Shown here one piece after another: positions 1 through 12,380 of a DNA stretch of 64,000 nucleotides. Location: NCBI GenBank assembly GCA_027422505.1, contig JAPQWV010000327.1, forward strand, positions 434,001-498,000, given 5' to 3'. The translations under genes and the position numbers were made by a program. The stretch comes from Craterostigma plantagineum. Its lineage: Eukaryota > Streptophyta > Magnoliopsida > Lamiales > Linderniaceae. Under the pieces are notes generated by a model that was given only the letters and a program-made list of their open reading frames with translations, ran no database searches and was not told the origin of the DNA. Positions within the stretch are counted from its first letter, which is position 1. The number at the start of each line of letters is the position of its first letter.

Positions 1-2023
1 CAAAGCTGAAAAATCTCGGCTTTCAAGTTTCTCTACACTACAAAGCTGTAATACATCACAGTTTCTCTAGGTACCATTTAGCTTTTAAAACTGTCCCAGG
101 GAATTTGAAAAAGGCGAGGAAAATTTTGAATATGGTACTTAGAAAATTAAATAATTGTTCAAAAAATTGCACGGCAAAGTTTCAAGATCCATGCGCGATC
201 ACCTTTATGAATAAGCTTTTTGGACTTTGGGGTACACTGTTGTGTCTAAAGTTGTATGGAGTGAATTCATTACAATTATTTTACAGTTTTTTATTTTGGA
301 AAAGGTGGATTTTTTAGGACACGTGATAGAAGATGCGAGATTTAACAGTTTTCAAACACCAAGTTACCGTGTCATTCCGTATATTCGTCAAATAATGGAA
401 CGTTCAATATCTTATTGTTGATCGAGAGTGATGAAAGTATAGTGTTTTTGTCGGTAGAATTATTGGTAAAGATAATTGATTAATTGCCCATATTTGCATT
501 TTAGCTGATTATAATTGGATTTTGTTAAGATAATGACTGGGTTTAATTTCTATCGAGCCGAGACCAAAGATATTATTCAAAGTTATTCTTGTTTTATTGT
601 CAGGGTGTTTGTAATTATTAACATACGACTTTCATTTGCAGGTATATACTTGATATCTTTAGAAGCTCAATGTGCAGTATGTTTATAGTTTTTTAAATAT
701 AAATAATGATTGTGGGTGTTTGCGCCTTTAAAATAAAAAATAAAAAAACGAACGCATATAATATGCATGATTGAGAATAAAAAAACACACAATTGTGTTG
801 TTCATGATGGGGTTTGACAAGATTCCAATAGGGTAGTATAGCGTTATTACTTATATGGAGAAATAATAGAATGTTTCTTGTGAATATTTTATCTACATAC
901 GAAATTTGATGGGTTTCAACATCCATTTATTTTCTGAATAACTTATTGTAAATACATAATTATTCTACCTAATATTTGTCCAATCATCAATATGATCGCA
1001 ATCATAGGGGCTGTGTATTTCGATTGTCGTCTTTGTCGGTTTGATACAACGGAAGATATAGTATTTATATATCCATCAAACACTTCACAATATATAAATT
1101 CATGATATGCAGCGATGTAATATAAATAAATATTTCAATACATGTATGGTATATTTGTAAGGACGTGCTTTGTAGCTAATGTTAGTCAAAAACAATGATT
1201 TTTCAGTCCCACCCAATCCTGGACCCCACATGAATGCGCACATTCAGGGTTTTTGCTATCAGATACAACAAAATATTACACATACAAATATATATACATT
1301 ATTTGTGTTCGTGTGTGTGTCGTGACTATATTTAGTTCTATTACTCGCACAACCTTGAGAGTCAATTCATCACATCTTCTTTCTTATCTCTGTCTGTTTG
1401 TTACAATAATGAGTAATTTATTGCTAGGAGCAGAATGCCACACGTTCTCTTTCGGCATTGGTTGTTCATTACTTTTGTTTTTTTCTACATGTCCGAGAAA
1501 CAAATAAAGGGAAGAAAAAAATAATTGCAAGGAGAGTCATATGTCGTATAATGGTTATTGTTTGTATTCTACCTAATACGTTGAGATGATCCAACTGACT
1601 TGGGAAAAAACTGGAAGAACTGGACCAGTGTTATTGTTCTCTAGCTGAGTTCCTTGCCAAGATAATAACCAAGTCTTTGGGCACGAACACATTACTTAAT
1701 CTTTTTACGTAAAGATAATGATAATAATATAAGTACTATTATTGGCACTATCTTTTGTCTCGTCGAACTATCTAAAAGATATGCCAAAAACGCACTTGTC
1801 ATTTGTATTGTTGAGCTATCATAAACCTAATTATGGATAATTAACTGTTGGTGTTAACAGTCGAAGAAAGCGACAACGACAATATAATATAAAATATAGT
1901 GTGGTGGTTCGTCTTCGTAGTCATGAAAGAAAAAAAAGAAATCAATCTTTACGTTGTGTCATTAGATTTGTGGGCCTCTCTTGATTTAGACCACTCATCT
2001 AATTTTACACACATTTATAATTA
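1..2023. other. gene-poor AT-rich stretch
   Basis: Only short overlapping frames of at most 84 codons occur here. None has a recognisable domain, a signal peptide or splice-linked continuation. The base composition is AT-rich like the other spacers in the window. I see no gene. Confidence 0.6.
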
Positions 2024-2429
2024 GGGGAATTTACAGAAAAAGTACCTTAACTATATATAAAATTGCTAGCCAGTATTATATCAGTATTTTTTTATATGTA
2101 GGTTCCTATTAGAATATTTTTTGAACATTGGTACCCGTTCCGCTGCAAGTTACGTCATATAACACATTTAGGCACCATAGAGAAACGTATTGTGGTACAT
2201 AATACAGTGAAAAATGGTACATCATATAACACATTAAGATGTCATATACAAACGATATATGTACCATATAAATGCGTGATGTGGTACGTAATACACATAT
2301 AAGAAGGTACATCAAGACTGGAAAAATGGTACGCACAATATCAAACGGGTACTTATGCAAAAAATTGCCTGACATGGGTACCGACTTCCAAATTTTTTAT
2401 ATAACTGAGTATTTTTCCGTAGACTCGCC
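2024..2429. mobile_element. Mutator-like MITE (9-bp target duplication)
   Basis: The two ends are imperfect inverted repeats of about 40 bp. The left end begins GGGGAATTTACAGAAAAAG, and the right end read in reverse begins GGCGAGTCTACGGAAAAAT. The element is flanked by TTATAATTA (2015-2023) and TTGTAATTA (2430-2438), a 9-bp duplication with one mismatch, which is the signature of Mutator-like elements. It has no transposase frame, so it is non-autonomous. The interior carries several diverged copies of a GTACATCATATAACACATT-like motif. It resembles the element at 52011-52423 in terminal bases and duplication length. Confidence 0.72.
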
Positions 2430-2572
2430 TTGTAATTATGTATATTCTTCCGTCAAGTGAATGTTTTGTTACCCCAAAATACCAAACCTTTTCTAGAACA
2501 ACCCAATATTTCAAGGAAAATAAAATCGCTAGCGAAATTATTATAAATTATTATTCAACTTAAACGAAATAT

Positions 2573-3270
2573 TTATACACGATCAAGAATACATAATAAA
2601 TATGCAAGAACGTTATATAATAATGACATTACAATCACAATCATTATCTGATCTGATAATGAAATTACTTTATTCTTTTTGCCGACAACATCTATTTTTT
2701 CCGAAGCTGTCCATCTCTGTTCAATGGAAAATGATGCCCTGTTCGTGTTAAGGAATGGCTTAAATTTTAATTTTGCTTGAGCGGACTTAAACCCTCCATG
2801 GCTTAGTTCCTGCAATAATTTAATAACGTTAAGATTTCAGTTAATGAAATATTCTAATACTCAAATCTTTACCTTGCATTTCCGTTTCAATCGAGACAAC
2901 AATAGTATCATGGCCCATATCAAAGTACAAGCAATCTCCGTTGTCCAATTCCAGGCAAAACTCCCCATTTTCTTCGAGCAAATAAAGATTAAGACACAAA
3001 GCGAACGGAGACAACGATTCTGGCCGAAGAACTTCGATCTACGACGAGTTTCGATCGATAATGTTCGCCCGATGGTACCTATAAATGCTCAACGTCGCGC
3101 CTTTTAGGTTGACCGGCTCCTCGGGTTTTGTAAGAATTCGACCGCTTTCGAAGATAACATTCGCCAATTCTTCCGCTACCATTCGTAGTTGGCTCGACGC
3201 GTTTGCAATTTTACGACTGCATAAAGTAAAGCCGGAATCGTCGACCGCGTGGCTTAGTTTTTGCAATACT
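2573..3270 (-). pseudogene. unrecognised exon-like fragment
   Basis: Two reverse-strand reading segments look coding, with GC and codon use unlike the flanks. One is at 3266-3039, read as KLSHAVDDSGFTLCSRK and onward, and the other at 2815-2573, containing GGFKSAQAKLKFKPF. Both begin at similar words (QKLSHAV and QELSHGG), and the second follows a TTATTGCAG acceptor-like site. A third segment between them (about 3060-2884) reads on with a hydrophobic WAMILLLSRLKRK stretch and ends at a GT. I cannot join the three into one frame: a stop lies at about 3039. The product is not recognised; a piece of a membrane-protein gene is possible. It is most likely a decayed gene fragment. Confidence 0.3.
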
Positions 3271-3439
3271 TTCGTCGAATGTAACAGAAATTATAACTGC
3301 CCGGACATGCATGAAAATTAGCATGACTCCCCACATACTTCAATTTTCTAAAATTTCCAGTGAGGTCCTTTTACTTTAACTTTGGGCAGTTTAAGTCCAA
3401 TCATTAATAAAATTCAATTTCCACTAGATAGTTGCCAGT

Positions 3440-3570
3440 TTGCCACCAAGGTAGCTCTAAATTTTTCATTATTGGGCTTAACATCAGTCCATTTAAAAGG
3501 AGAGATGGCACATATAAGCCAAATCAGATTTTATCCTAAAACGAATTGGTGACAATTTATAACCTATGCG
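3440..3570. repeat. dispersed repeat shared with 59.75 kb
   Basis: The words TTATTGGGCTTAACATCAGT, CACATATAAGCC and ATCCTAAAACGAATTGGTGA recur in the same order and at similar spacing at about 59743-59830. That second copy lies inside a TG...CA-bounded LTR-like element. This is probably a fragment of the same short LTR or TRIM family. Confidence 0.5.
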
Positions 3571-3673
3571 AACTCTTCTCAATTATTAATAAATCATATC
3601 CACTAATTATGTATTGATTAATAGATATACCATTAGATATACCACAGTTATCGTTTAATTTAATATATATTTA

Positions 3674-4324
3674 CTATATATAATATAAATAATAAAAAAT
3701 ATAAACAGATGACGAGCCTAAAAAATTGCAGCCCACGCCGTCCTCTTGGCTCGGCGGCACGGGCAGGCCTACGAGCCAGGGCCCAATTGACACTTCTAGT
3801 AGTGGTTGGACTAAAAAAAAAGGAGATATTATTCCCCTATAATATACAAACACTTCAATAAGTTCCACGTACCGAAAGATCTGAAAATTCCGTTCGCCGA
3901 TCAAATCGGCGGCCTCTTCGATAATCTTCTCGTCGTGGCCGTCGCACCATAAAAGCTTCTCGTGATCGCCGTTAGTGCTGGCCCCGCAGCACCGAGCGGT
4001 TAGCCCGAAAATCCTCTCGCTCTTCGCCAGAGAGAGCTTAAGATCGCGCGCGAAAATCCCGTGACCGACGACGCCGAACACTCCAAATTCTTCGGCCGAC
4101 CTCAGCATTTTCCTCACGGAACCTCTCTCCCTCAGTACGAGGGATTCGTAGCTGACTTCGACGGGATTTTTCCAACTTCGCCTTCGAGCGTTTGTACTGG
4201 GAAGGCGTAATAACGGGACTTGCGTGGATTTTTTATCGATGTGTTGCGATAGAGTAGGGTTCGAGGCCGACCTCGAGCCTCTGGCCGTGGGGATAGGCGA
4301 AGGCAACGACGAGTCGATATTCAT
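3674..4324 (-). pseudogene. 2-oxoglutarate/Fe(II) dioxygenase, N-terminal exon only
   Basis: The frame starts at 4324 and encodes the non-haem dioxygenase N-terminal domain (DIOX_N). After an N-terminal tail rich in S, P and R come an SYESL-like segment, a predicted helix and the FGVFGVVGHGI strand; the family usually has VNHGI, so N is replaced by G. Coding similarity stops near 3878, where CTTTCG is followed by a good donor, GTACGTGG. The rest of the frame is intronic in character and runs to a stop at 3674. No exon with the catalytic HxD...H jelly-roll or the RxS motif is visible in the next 600 bp downstream. Either this is a truncated pseudogene or the next exon lies beyond a very long intron, which I do not see in this window. 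Subfamily, substrate and expression cannot be judged. Confidence 0.6.
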
Positions 4325-6077
4325 ATTCTTGATCTTTTAGGAGAGCAAAGCTGGCTAATTATACTTGTTTTTAGCTGAAAAAAAGGAGACTTTTTGTTCA
4401 ATGATATAGTTGTAGTATGCACGTTGTCTTGAGTTTGTACTGAATCAACGTGATTCTGCTATTTGCTGGACAGTTCGCACGTTGTGTATAGAAAAAAGGT
4501 CTTAAGCACCATTTGTAAGAATTAGTAAGAACTGAAAAGTACGTTGAATTTGAGTAAAACACAGAGAACACTTTCGTTCTCTTATTCGGTTCTTCGATGA
4601 CCTAGGCTTTTCTTTAGTCCGCTAAAAAGAGGCGACTAAAATGTTGTAATAACTTACAAAAGAACAATAAAAGAAAAAAAGTTATAATTCTGTGCCTGGA
4701 GACTTTAAAGTGATTGCTTACTACTTCCTCAGGAGTTTCACAGTAGTCCCTCCCTCTTTGTCTCCTCACTGTTATCCATTGACAGTTCATTTTAGGACAA
4801 AACCCCTAACTCTGTTATACTTACTTCTTTGTTATTATATGATCAATTTCAGCAAGAGAAGTTTTGCTATATAAGTAGAAATGCTACCCCAAAAATCTCG
4901 CCTTCATATTCCAATAATGTTGGGTCGAAAATCCAATGAGACCGAGCTTCAACCAAATTATTCGCCAGCTTTTCGCTACCAAGAAGGCCATGAGTTCGTG
5001 TAGTTTGTACATGATGGGGCGGTTTGTTTTTTTCTTACAAGTTTCGAAAATCCAATATGAATGCTGCTGATTGAATTATTGTAATAGTTTTCTGACCTTA
5101 GAAAACCTCTGTAAAATAGTTCTTGATTTTATGAGATTGCTTTTTCCTTAGCGTTGCTATTTTTCTTCCTAGCTGACTCCAAACATTGAAATGTGATTGA
5201 ACCTTTGGGACACTGACACGCCAACTTTTCAAGATGAGAAAAAGCAGTTCACACATTTCATTTCTTTCTTACAGGAGAACATAATAAAAATCGAAACTAT
5301 ATGATAAAATTCTAATACAAATGTGAAGGCCCACTTGATTGATTCCACTCCACAACAAATACGCAAGCGCTGCCACTGGCATTTAATCAGACGCAATCTG
5401 CCTTTTCTTTCTTCTTCTTACAAGTCAAAATTCGATAACTGGAAATCATCGTAACCGTTGGAAATCATCCGACGGTTGAGATTCCATTCCGTGATACTGT
5501 AGAGAGACCCGTGTGGTTTGTTTCGGAGTTCGGACTGAAGAGTCAACATAACTCAGAGTCAATAAATAGGGTTCGCGTATTTGTACACACACAAGCAACA
5601 CGCAGTAAATAAATAAATAAATACAATAATAATGATCGTAGATGTGCGGTATGTACTTAATAATATCTTCAAGTACAAAAAACCTGGTAGAAATTATAGG
5701 GCAAGTGGAGATTCAAGATCTTGGAGATTAGTCGAGGCTTTTCGTTTTCTATTTATGGGCTCAAATCTCTTTCTGGCTAATTTCTCGTGTGAGAGTCAAC
5801 TCTGAGCTCAAAAGATCTGTTTTCTTGCTTTTTCACATAGGAGAAACGGTGAGAAAAAATTAAGGGTCCGAAGATTGACGATTGAGCTGATGCTCCGATC
5901 TACAAGTTCGATTTACCTGATTATCAATTTCGAGCGAAAGATTGAGTTTTGATTTGCTCAAGCTGTATTCTGGCTTTGGAATTTATCTGGGCTGGGACTA
6001 TTAATTTTTAATCGACGATTTCTTTTTTTATTTTTTTATTTTTTTGTTTTTTTCCCTTAAGTTTGGGATGTGTTGAC
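4325..6077. other. spacer and MACPF promoter / 5' leader
   Basis: No coding frame can be supported. The last 600 bp before 6078 are pyrimidine-rich with long T runs (6020-6055) and probably hold the 5' UTR, perhaps with a leader intron, of the MACPF gene. I could not fix the transcription start. Confidence 0.4.
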
Positions 6078-9000
6078 ATGGGGGAAAAAAATGCAGCTGC
6101 TTTGCACACAACTACAAATACAGTGCAAGCCTTGGGCAGGGGATTTGATGTAAACTATGATACTAGGTTGCTTTACTGTAAAGGCGTGGCTGGGTCTAGA
6201 ATTGTGGATATTGATGAACAAACAAGAGATTTGTACTTGTACGATGAATTAGTCGTTCCTAACGTTTCGAGGGACATTAAGATTTCCCAGGAAACAGGCG
6301 GCCGCGATGGGTTCGGCGCTTGTAGCTATAGCGAGGTTCGTCTTCTTCGATTTCTCGTGGTTGGATATTTGTGTACAGTTCAATAGCTGAGAGTTGGAAA
6401 GTAGTGTGATTTATGCTTGTTTTGATTGATTAATGTTTGTTTCCCTGATTCTGAGTTGTGCTCATTTTCGTTACCCGTTGCATGATACCTATCGCCTGAA
6501 AGAGTCTTTCTATTCTGATTTTATTGTCATATTTGCTTTATCATTTGATTGCTAGTATGCCACTCAATCTTATTTGAGGAGATTCTTGAAGCTTGTTGGT
6601 TGCATTAGGTTGAAGATTGTCGATTTTGAAATAGATTTTAACTGCCTAGTATGCAATTCTGTAATATTGTCCTTGTCAGCAATCTCATATCTATGTCTCA
6701 TGTGAGTCGATAGGTTCCGCGAAACACGTAAGATGCTCTTTCTTCCCTGTTTTTTTTTTTTCCTTAAATGGCCAATCATGAAATTAAAACGACCTTTTGC
6801 GCATCTTGAGTGACGTAAAGTGTTAAACCGTTAACTATTTTTGATACTTGAAGACGTTCTTTTATGTTACATATATAAAGTTATTTTCTTGTTTTTCGAG
6901 TCTTTGGTAACGAAAGATGAATCGTTTGCTCATGATTTGCAGTGGTTCTATATTTGATTTTTATTCTTCGGACATCAGAGAGGCTTCTCTTCTTTGATTA
7001 TCCTTTCATCCCAAATCATTACAGTTTCTAAAATTGGAATTATGGAACAGATGGTGGAATATTTCAACGAAAAAGCTGGTCTATTGGGGCAAACTCCACT
7101 CGGCAGCTTCAACGCTGCATTTAGTTTCACGGGGTCGAAGCATATAGACTCTGCTTCTACAAAGTCCCTTTGTTTCGACGGGTACTTTATTCCACTCGTT
7201 CAGTTCTACCTCGGCAAAACGCATATAGCGCTGTCTGAAAATGCAAGAAGAGCTGTACCTACATCGTGGGACCCACCCGCGTTAGCCAGGTAAAAAATTA
7301 GTTCCCATTCATTTGTTTGCACTTCTACCCTCAAAACTACTGAGCGAACCTTTATTTTTTATTGCAGCTTTATTGAAAACTTCGGCACACATGTTATTAT
7401 GTCCGTGACTATTGGAGGTAAAGACGTAGTCTATGTGAAGCAGCACGTTTCGTCGCCTTTGTCCTTCAATGAGATAAAGAGTTACATCCAAGATATAGGA
7501 AATCAGAGGTTTTCGAGCCCCGAGGGACTTACGAATTCTGGCTTGGTGAGACATAATAAGGCAAGGGTTTTTACCTTTGACGTAATTTGAGCTCCTTGAA
7601 TTTTTCCGACCTTAATTTGGCATTTTATTAACATCATAATATTATAATTCAGGGCAACGATCCTTCTCTATTCAACAGCCAAGGAATACATCCCCAGCCT
7701 GCGAATATACCTTACTTGTCTGGGAGTGGAAAGGAAGTACGTGTAATAAACTGCATAAATCGATACTGAAATGATCTTTTTCCTTCCCTATTTGCCTGTT
7801 ATTTCTCCTTACTCCGTCGATCTTTTCTTACATGAGAACCACTAGAAAACGTACTCCTATGTAATAATCGACGTCGAAAACTTTCATCTATATAGCGTGA
7901 GATTTTTTCTCATGACATGTAAATTATAGGACGTTACGGTGATATTCCGTAGGAGGGGCGGGGACGATCTCGAGCGAAGCCACGCCGAATGGGCAAAGAC
8001 CGTTCGTTCTTCGCCCGACGTCATCGAAATGTCGTTCTTCCCCATTACAGAACTCCTCGACGGTGGCAGAGGCAAAGATCACTTATCACGCGCCATAGCT
8101 CTGTACCTCGACTGTAAGAACAAATTTAATTCTTCATCTTATTAGTTCTCGAACCAAATATATTCATCCACCATATATGCACGTATGTTCTCATACAGAT
8201 AAGCCCCAAATCGAAGAACTTCGGTACTTCCTAGAATTTCAGGTCCCTCGAGCGTGGGCCCCGTTACAAGATAGTTTCCCCGGGCAACCTAGGAAGGAGC
8301 CCGTCTGCCCTTCCCTTCAGTTTAGCATGATGGGACCCAAATTATACGTCAGCCAAGATCAAGTACGTTCTCGTATTTTTATTCTTAAGTATTATTGCGG
8401 GACAACAACATTTTTAGTCCCCATTGTTTGGGGTACGGGCGATTCTGGTTTCTCATGTTCCGAGATGCCACTTTTAGTCCCTAATGTTATCGATTTTGTG
8501 CCGTTTTGGTCCTCTAATTAACTTAATCGCTAATTTGGATGGAATTTAACACGTGAGAGCACATGATCTCCTTTTTAATACACGTCTTAAATATTATACC
8601 CATCGTAAATTTATGCCCAAAAATACTATTCAGATTTCGGTGGGACGTAGGCCAGTGACTGGCATGAGGCTCTGCCTCGAAGGATCGAAGCAAAACAGAC
8701 TAAGCATCCACGTCCAACACCTATCGACCCTACCGAAGATTCTCCAACCGTATTGGGACCCACACGTAGCCATTGGCCCGCCCAAATGGCAGGGCCCGGA
8801 GGAACAAGACAGTCGATGGTTCGAGCCCGTTAAGTACAAGAAATTCTCACATGTGAGCTCAGCTCCAATCGAAAACCCCGAGACCTTCGTCAACGATCTC
8901 ACAGCAGGCGGCGCGTACGTAGTCACTGGGGCCCAGCTCGGCGTGTGGGATTTCGGGTCGAGGAACGTTTTGCACTTGAAACTGTTGTTTTCCAGAATTC

Positions 9001-9263
9001 CCAGCTGTACGATACGGAGGTCTTTGTGGGACCACTTGCCTGGCGAAAAGCTTTCCAAGAAACGCGAAGTTAGTGGCAGTGATGATGGGTCGGGCCCGTC
9101 GAGCTCGACCGGTAGTAATAAATTGGCGAAATTCGTGGATACGAGCGAAATGTGTAAAGGCCCGCAAGATTCTCCCGGGCATTGGGTCGTGACTGGCGGG
9201 AAGCTTGGGGTGGAGAAGGGGAAGATTGTTTTGAGGTTGAAGTATTCGTTGCTTAACTATTAA
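6078..9263 (+). CDS. MACPF domain protein (At1g14780 / At4g24290 / NSL1 / CAD1 family)
   Basis: Seven exons join in frame: 6078-6335, 7051-7289, 7368-7545, 7653-7736, 7930-8113, 8199-8362 and 8634-9263. The product is about 578 residues, the normal length for the plant family. The start is the ATG at 6078; the in-frame TTG 15 bp upstream is not a plausible start. The N-terminus has the typical ALGRGFDVNYDTRLLYCK opening. The MACPF signature FGTH falls at about residues 171-174 and is followed by GGKDVVYVKQ. The C-terminal part holds the conserved PRAWAP, GPKLYV, PVTGMR, FVDTSEMCKGPQ and SPGHWVVTG blocks. Arabidopsis relatives (CAD1, NSL1) restrain salicylate-dependent cell death, and these proteins have perforin-like folds. 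Which paralogue this is cannot be settled by eye; the C-terminus looks closest to At1g14780. Exon 3 could instead end with a GC donor at 7557, but the GTGAGA at 7546 fits better. Intron 6 contains a TTTTAGTCCC-type repeat fragment. Confidence 0.93.
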
Positions 9264-9540
9264 TGTATTTTTCGTAGTCTTTTTGTACATTTCGACGAAA
9301 TTTTCTCAGGCGAGCGAGTGATGGTTTGCGGTTGGCTTTGGATGCATAGTGTTGGTTGTTGGAACTCTTTTTTTTTTTTCCTTTTTCTCAGTCTCTTCTT
9401 ACAAACACATGTCTTAGTAATGTAATAGGGATTTGGGCTGGCAAGGAGTATAACTTTTTTTTATCTTACAAACTCGGGGATTTTATAGCAGTTTTATGGC
9501 TGTAGTATATGTGTTATATGCATAGTGATTTTTTCCTTCC

Positions 9541-10964
9541 TTAGAACTGCGGGCCCTCGAAGGTCTGGCCGAACTGCCATCCACGTGGCACGATGTCGTT
9601 GGCCGTGACGGTGCGACCGTCGCCGGCGCGGACGATGAAGGAGAGGGACTGACCGTCGAGGTAAGAGTTGCTTTGCCAGTTTTGCCCCCAGTTCCTCGTC
9701 ATTGCCTGCCACGGCCCACCGCCCGACCCCTTTATCCACACGGCGTGCACGTCGCCCGACCCGCCCACGTTGCTCACCAGCACCAGGTTGAAGTACGAAT
9801 GACCGTTGATCGTCAGCCTAATCCCGCCTTTCTTCACACATGATACCCTATACACAACACATAAACGTGTCAAAGAGCTTACTTTTTTACCTGATAAACA
9901 CTAGCCTATAGACCGAGTATACTCCATTGGACTAGTGTATCAGTAGTAGAATTGATGGCTTCTTCCTAAAATTTAACAGGCGAAGATTTATATATATTCA
10001 TTGAGACTCCTTTGGGCTTAGTGTAATAATATTAGAAGTTCAATGATTCATCCTTAATAAGTGTAGCTGTATAAACGTATAATTGATTTGGGTGAGATGA
10101 ATTATTTGGAGTGAGATAAAAAAATATAAATTTCAACGGATAGCATGTACACTATGACACGTCCCATATGTAACAGACAGTCTCACTTCTCTTGAGATTT
10201 TTTCAAGCCACATCCAATAATTCAAGTTCTTCGAGCCACTATATATATAAGAGATTTTTTTTTCTATCACCAATTGGTTTTACGAAGAAGCCCTTGACTT
10301 CTAATACTCAAAGTATTGGTAGCCGGGGAAGCCACGGTAGTACGTGTTCATACGTGACGGAGACAAATTATTTCAAAATATTTAGTAGGTTAGTAAGTAT
10401 GAAATGCATGCAGTTAGTTGCCTACCTTCTATACGATATGGGGACGATTCCCGCCCGATAATGGGCTATCCTGACAAACGCGGGCTGGGCCATGTCGAAG
10501 TGCTGACGTGGCGGATTGCACCAACCGCCGTTGTCGTTTGCGAGGGCGTAATTGGGAGGACAGAAATTTGTGGCGGTGACGGTTATTATCCGGTCGCCGC
10601 CTCGAACGCACCACTTGGGACCGCCTTCGCACCTCACCTGATAGCACGAGCCGCAGGCCAGCCCATTGTTGAACAGCGTTGTACTCAGCGCCGCCGTGTT
10701 TGTACCATAGCCTTGGCTGTACAAGTTCCCATATCCACATGCTCCACCTATATAACAATAAGAATATGCATTGTTATCGTTTTATTACACAAACGTTATT
10801 ACACATATATATAAGGGTATGTAGTAAGTACCCATCGTGCCAGAAGCATCGGAGCCGCCGTAGAACGTTGCATGGGCGTTTTGCCAGCCGCCGTAGAGGC
10901 TTGCATGGGCTAGGCTTAGATATAAAGCGAGGAGAAGACAGACGCAAAGCATTGGGTATTTCAT
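9541..10964 (-). CDS. EXPA: alpha-expansin
   Basis: Three exons (10964-10832, 10747-10426, 9847-9541) give 253 residues, typical of alpha-expansins. A signal peptide of about 22 residues leads to [13 protein letters not shown], the mature N-terminus. The double-psi beta-barrel domain carries paired cysteines at about 48, 76, 79, 84, 91, 107 and 121, and the HFD motif at 127-129. The GGWCNPP insertion marks the alpha rather than the beta class. The C-terminal domain has the W-rich cellulose-binding surface ([20 protein letters not shown]) and ends near TFEGPQF. Intron positions match the usual EXPA pattern. Expansins loosen the growing cell wall at low pH without hydrolysis. The gene converges on the MACPF gene, with 277 bp between stop codons. 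Intron 2 spans 9848-10425. Confidence 0.96.
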
Positions 10965-11045
10965 TTTATAATTAAGGCGAGCTTATTCTATGACGTTATT
11001 AGTATATGAGCTAATTGAGAGTTATTGTTCGATGGTTGTGGTTCC

Positions 11046-11053
11046 TATATATA
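11046..11053 (-). promoter_or_regulatory. TATA box of the expansin gene
   Basis: TATATATA lies 82 bp upstream of the expansin ATG (10964) on the minus strand, a normal distance for a short 5' UTR. Confidence 0.55.
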
Positions 11054-11179
11054 GGAGGAGGCCTGCGTCGGTGAGGATGTAACGATAATTAACGCTAACC
11101 ATGTTAAAAGATAATATAAAATGGATGCCACTAAAAAAATTCTTTCTTTTCTTTTGTAACGCACGCTCGTTATGGCCGA

Positions 11180-11185
11180 CACGTG
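11180..11185. promoter_or_regulatory. G-box / ABRE-like element upstream of expansin
   Basis: CACGTG in the context GACACGTGGCAGG sits about 215 bp upstream of the expansin start codon. This is the core bound by bZIP (ABF/AREB) and bHLH (PIF) factors. The match is direct; a role here is inferred. Confidence 0.45.
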
Positions 11186-11230
11186 GCAGGTGGGTGAACT
11201 TTTTAATGTGTAAAGTGAAGCAATGCTCAA

Positions 11231-12374
11231 CTATATATGTTCAAAAGGGAGGTATTAGGGCAGTCACATGAAATGAGGCACAAAACAAGTAAGATCGTGT
11301 AATCTCTTCTGATCTAATGGATTGGCTTTTGTTATTACTTGGGCGGCAGATTGCTCACATGTCCTTTGTAGGACAATTAGGTGGCACAGAGCTACCTGAC
11401 GTGTCACCTTCGAACCAGCCTTGTTGGGTCTTCAAGTGGGCCCAATACGAAAGATGAATATGGGCCTCAAGCCATTTGACTTTGGCCCATTAGGAAAAGC
11501 GAGCCCAAACAAATTAAAAACTATTTATTACATGAAACAAAAATAAATAAAGACGAACAAAATTGGAAGGAAGGTGGAGATCTGACAAAGATTGCAGGTT
11601 AATGAATCTGATCTGTGGGTAGTTGAGACATTAAAAGCTATAAGATTTACATGTTCATGCTCTACGGCGTACGTGTCAAAGGTAAGAGATAGATTTTTTC
11701 TCCTTTGCATATCGCGCTGCAAATTTAGGTGAACTACTCAGTTCTGTAATAATATATGAGGTGTCTGAATGTGAGAGATGCTTGAAATATTTCTAGGAGA
11801 GGAGGAGCCCATACTCGCTTTATTTAATAAGAATCTGTTGCTCTTCTTTCCTCATTTGTACAAAGCACCAGAATTTATGAATCAACCGCCACATTGCCGG
11901 CAAAAACTGTTCGTATTACTTACATCTGATACATGTAATATATATCTATATATATATATATAATATAGTACGAAGAAAACGTAATTTCTCGACTTAAAAG
12001 AGAGGATAGAGATATATTAAATATATGTATTTTTATATAGTGACTGCAGTTAATGTTGGATTTGTAAAAAGGGAAAGCATATTAACCACACCCAACTACC
12101 CCAACCCAACCACTACCCACATTCTTGTAATAAATGATTTGGAAATTTCCCCATCTCTGTCCTCATCTCATACATACGTCTGTAGTTGTATATATATTTT
12201 TTTTGTTAAAAAAAATGTAAAGCGAAAGAAGCTATAGCTGTAGCAGAGACAACGTACATTGGTGATAACTGATAATGATAGTGAAAAAAATATTAAAAGG
12301 GGAGGTGACCCACATTTTATATAATAATAATCGCCACAATCCCAACGGGCATGCAGCGAGCAGTAGCAGCCCTC
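11231..12374. other. spacer between expansin and the first LTP gene
   Basis: This is a divergent intergenic stretch. It contains GGCCCA/TGGGCC-type words (11438-11500), AT microsatellite-like runs (11938-11965) and no frame with recognisable content. The right end is the LTP promoter. Confidence 0.45.
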
Positions 12375-12380
12375 TATAAA
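12375..12380 (+). promoter_or_regulatory. TATA box of LTP gene 1
   Basis: TATAAA in the context CCTCTATAAAAAGCCC lies 87 bp upstream of the ATG. The second LTP gene has CCTCTATATAAAGCCCC at a similar place, so the core promoter was duplicated with the gene. Confidence 0.6.

Noticed and set aside
105..2460. Several frames of 60-90 codons
   Set aside because: They are short, AT-driven and often rich in I, Y and F, without signal peptides, domains or linked exons. Those at 2109-2460 lie inside a MITE.
7552..7564. GC donor (AAG|GCAAGG) as the end of MACPF exon 3
   Set aside because: The GTGAGA donor at 7546 is a standard GT site, keeps the frame and gives a better family match.
8630..9290. Reverse frames of about 142 codons over the MACPF last exon
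   Set aside because: They are antisense shadows of exon 7, which is fixed by frame-continuous splicing and conserved C-terminal motifs.
10404..10814. 136-codon + strand frame over expansin exon 2
   Set aside because: It is antisense to a clear alpha-expansin exon.
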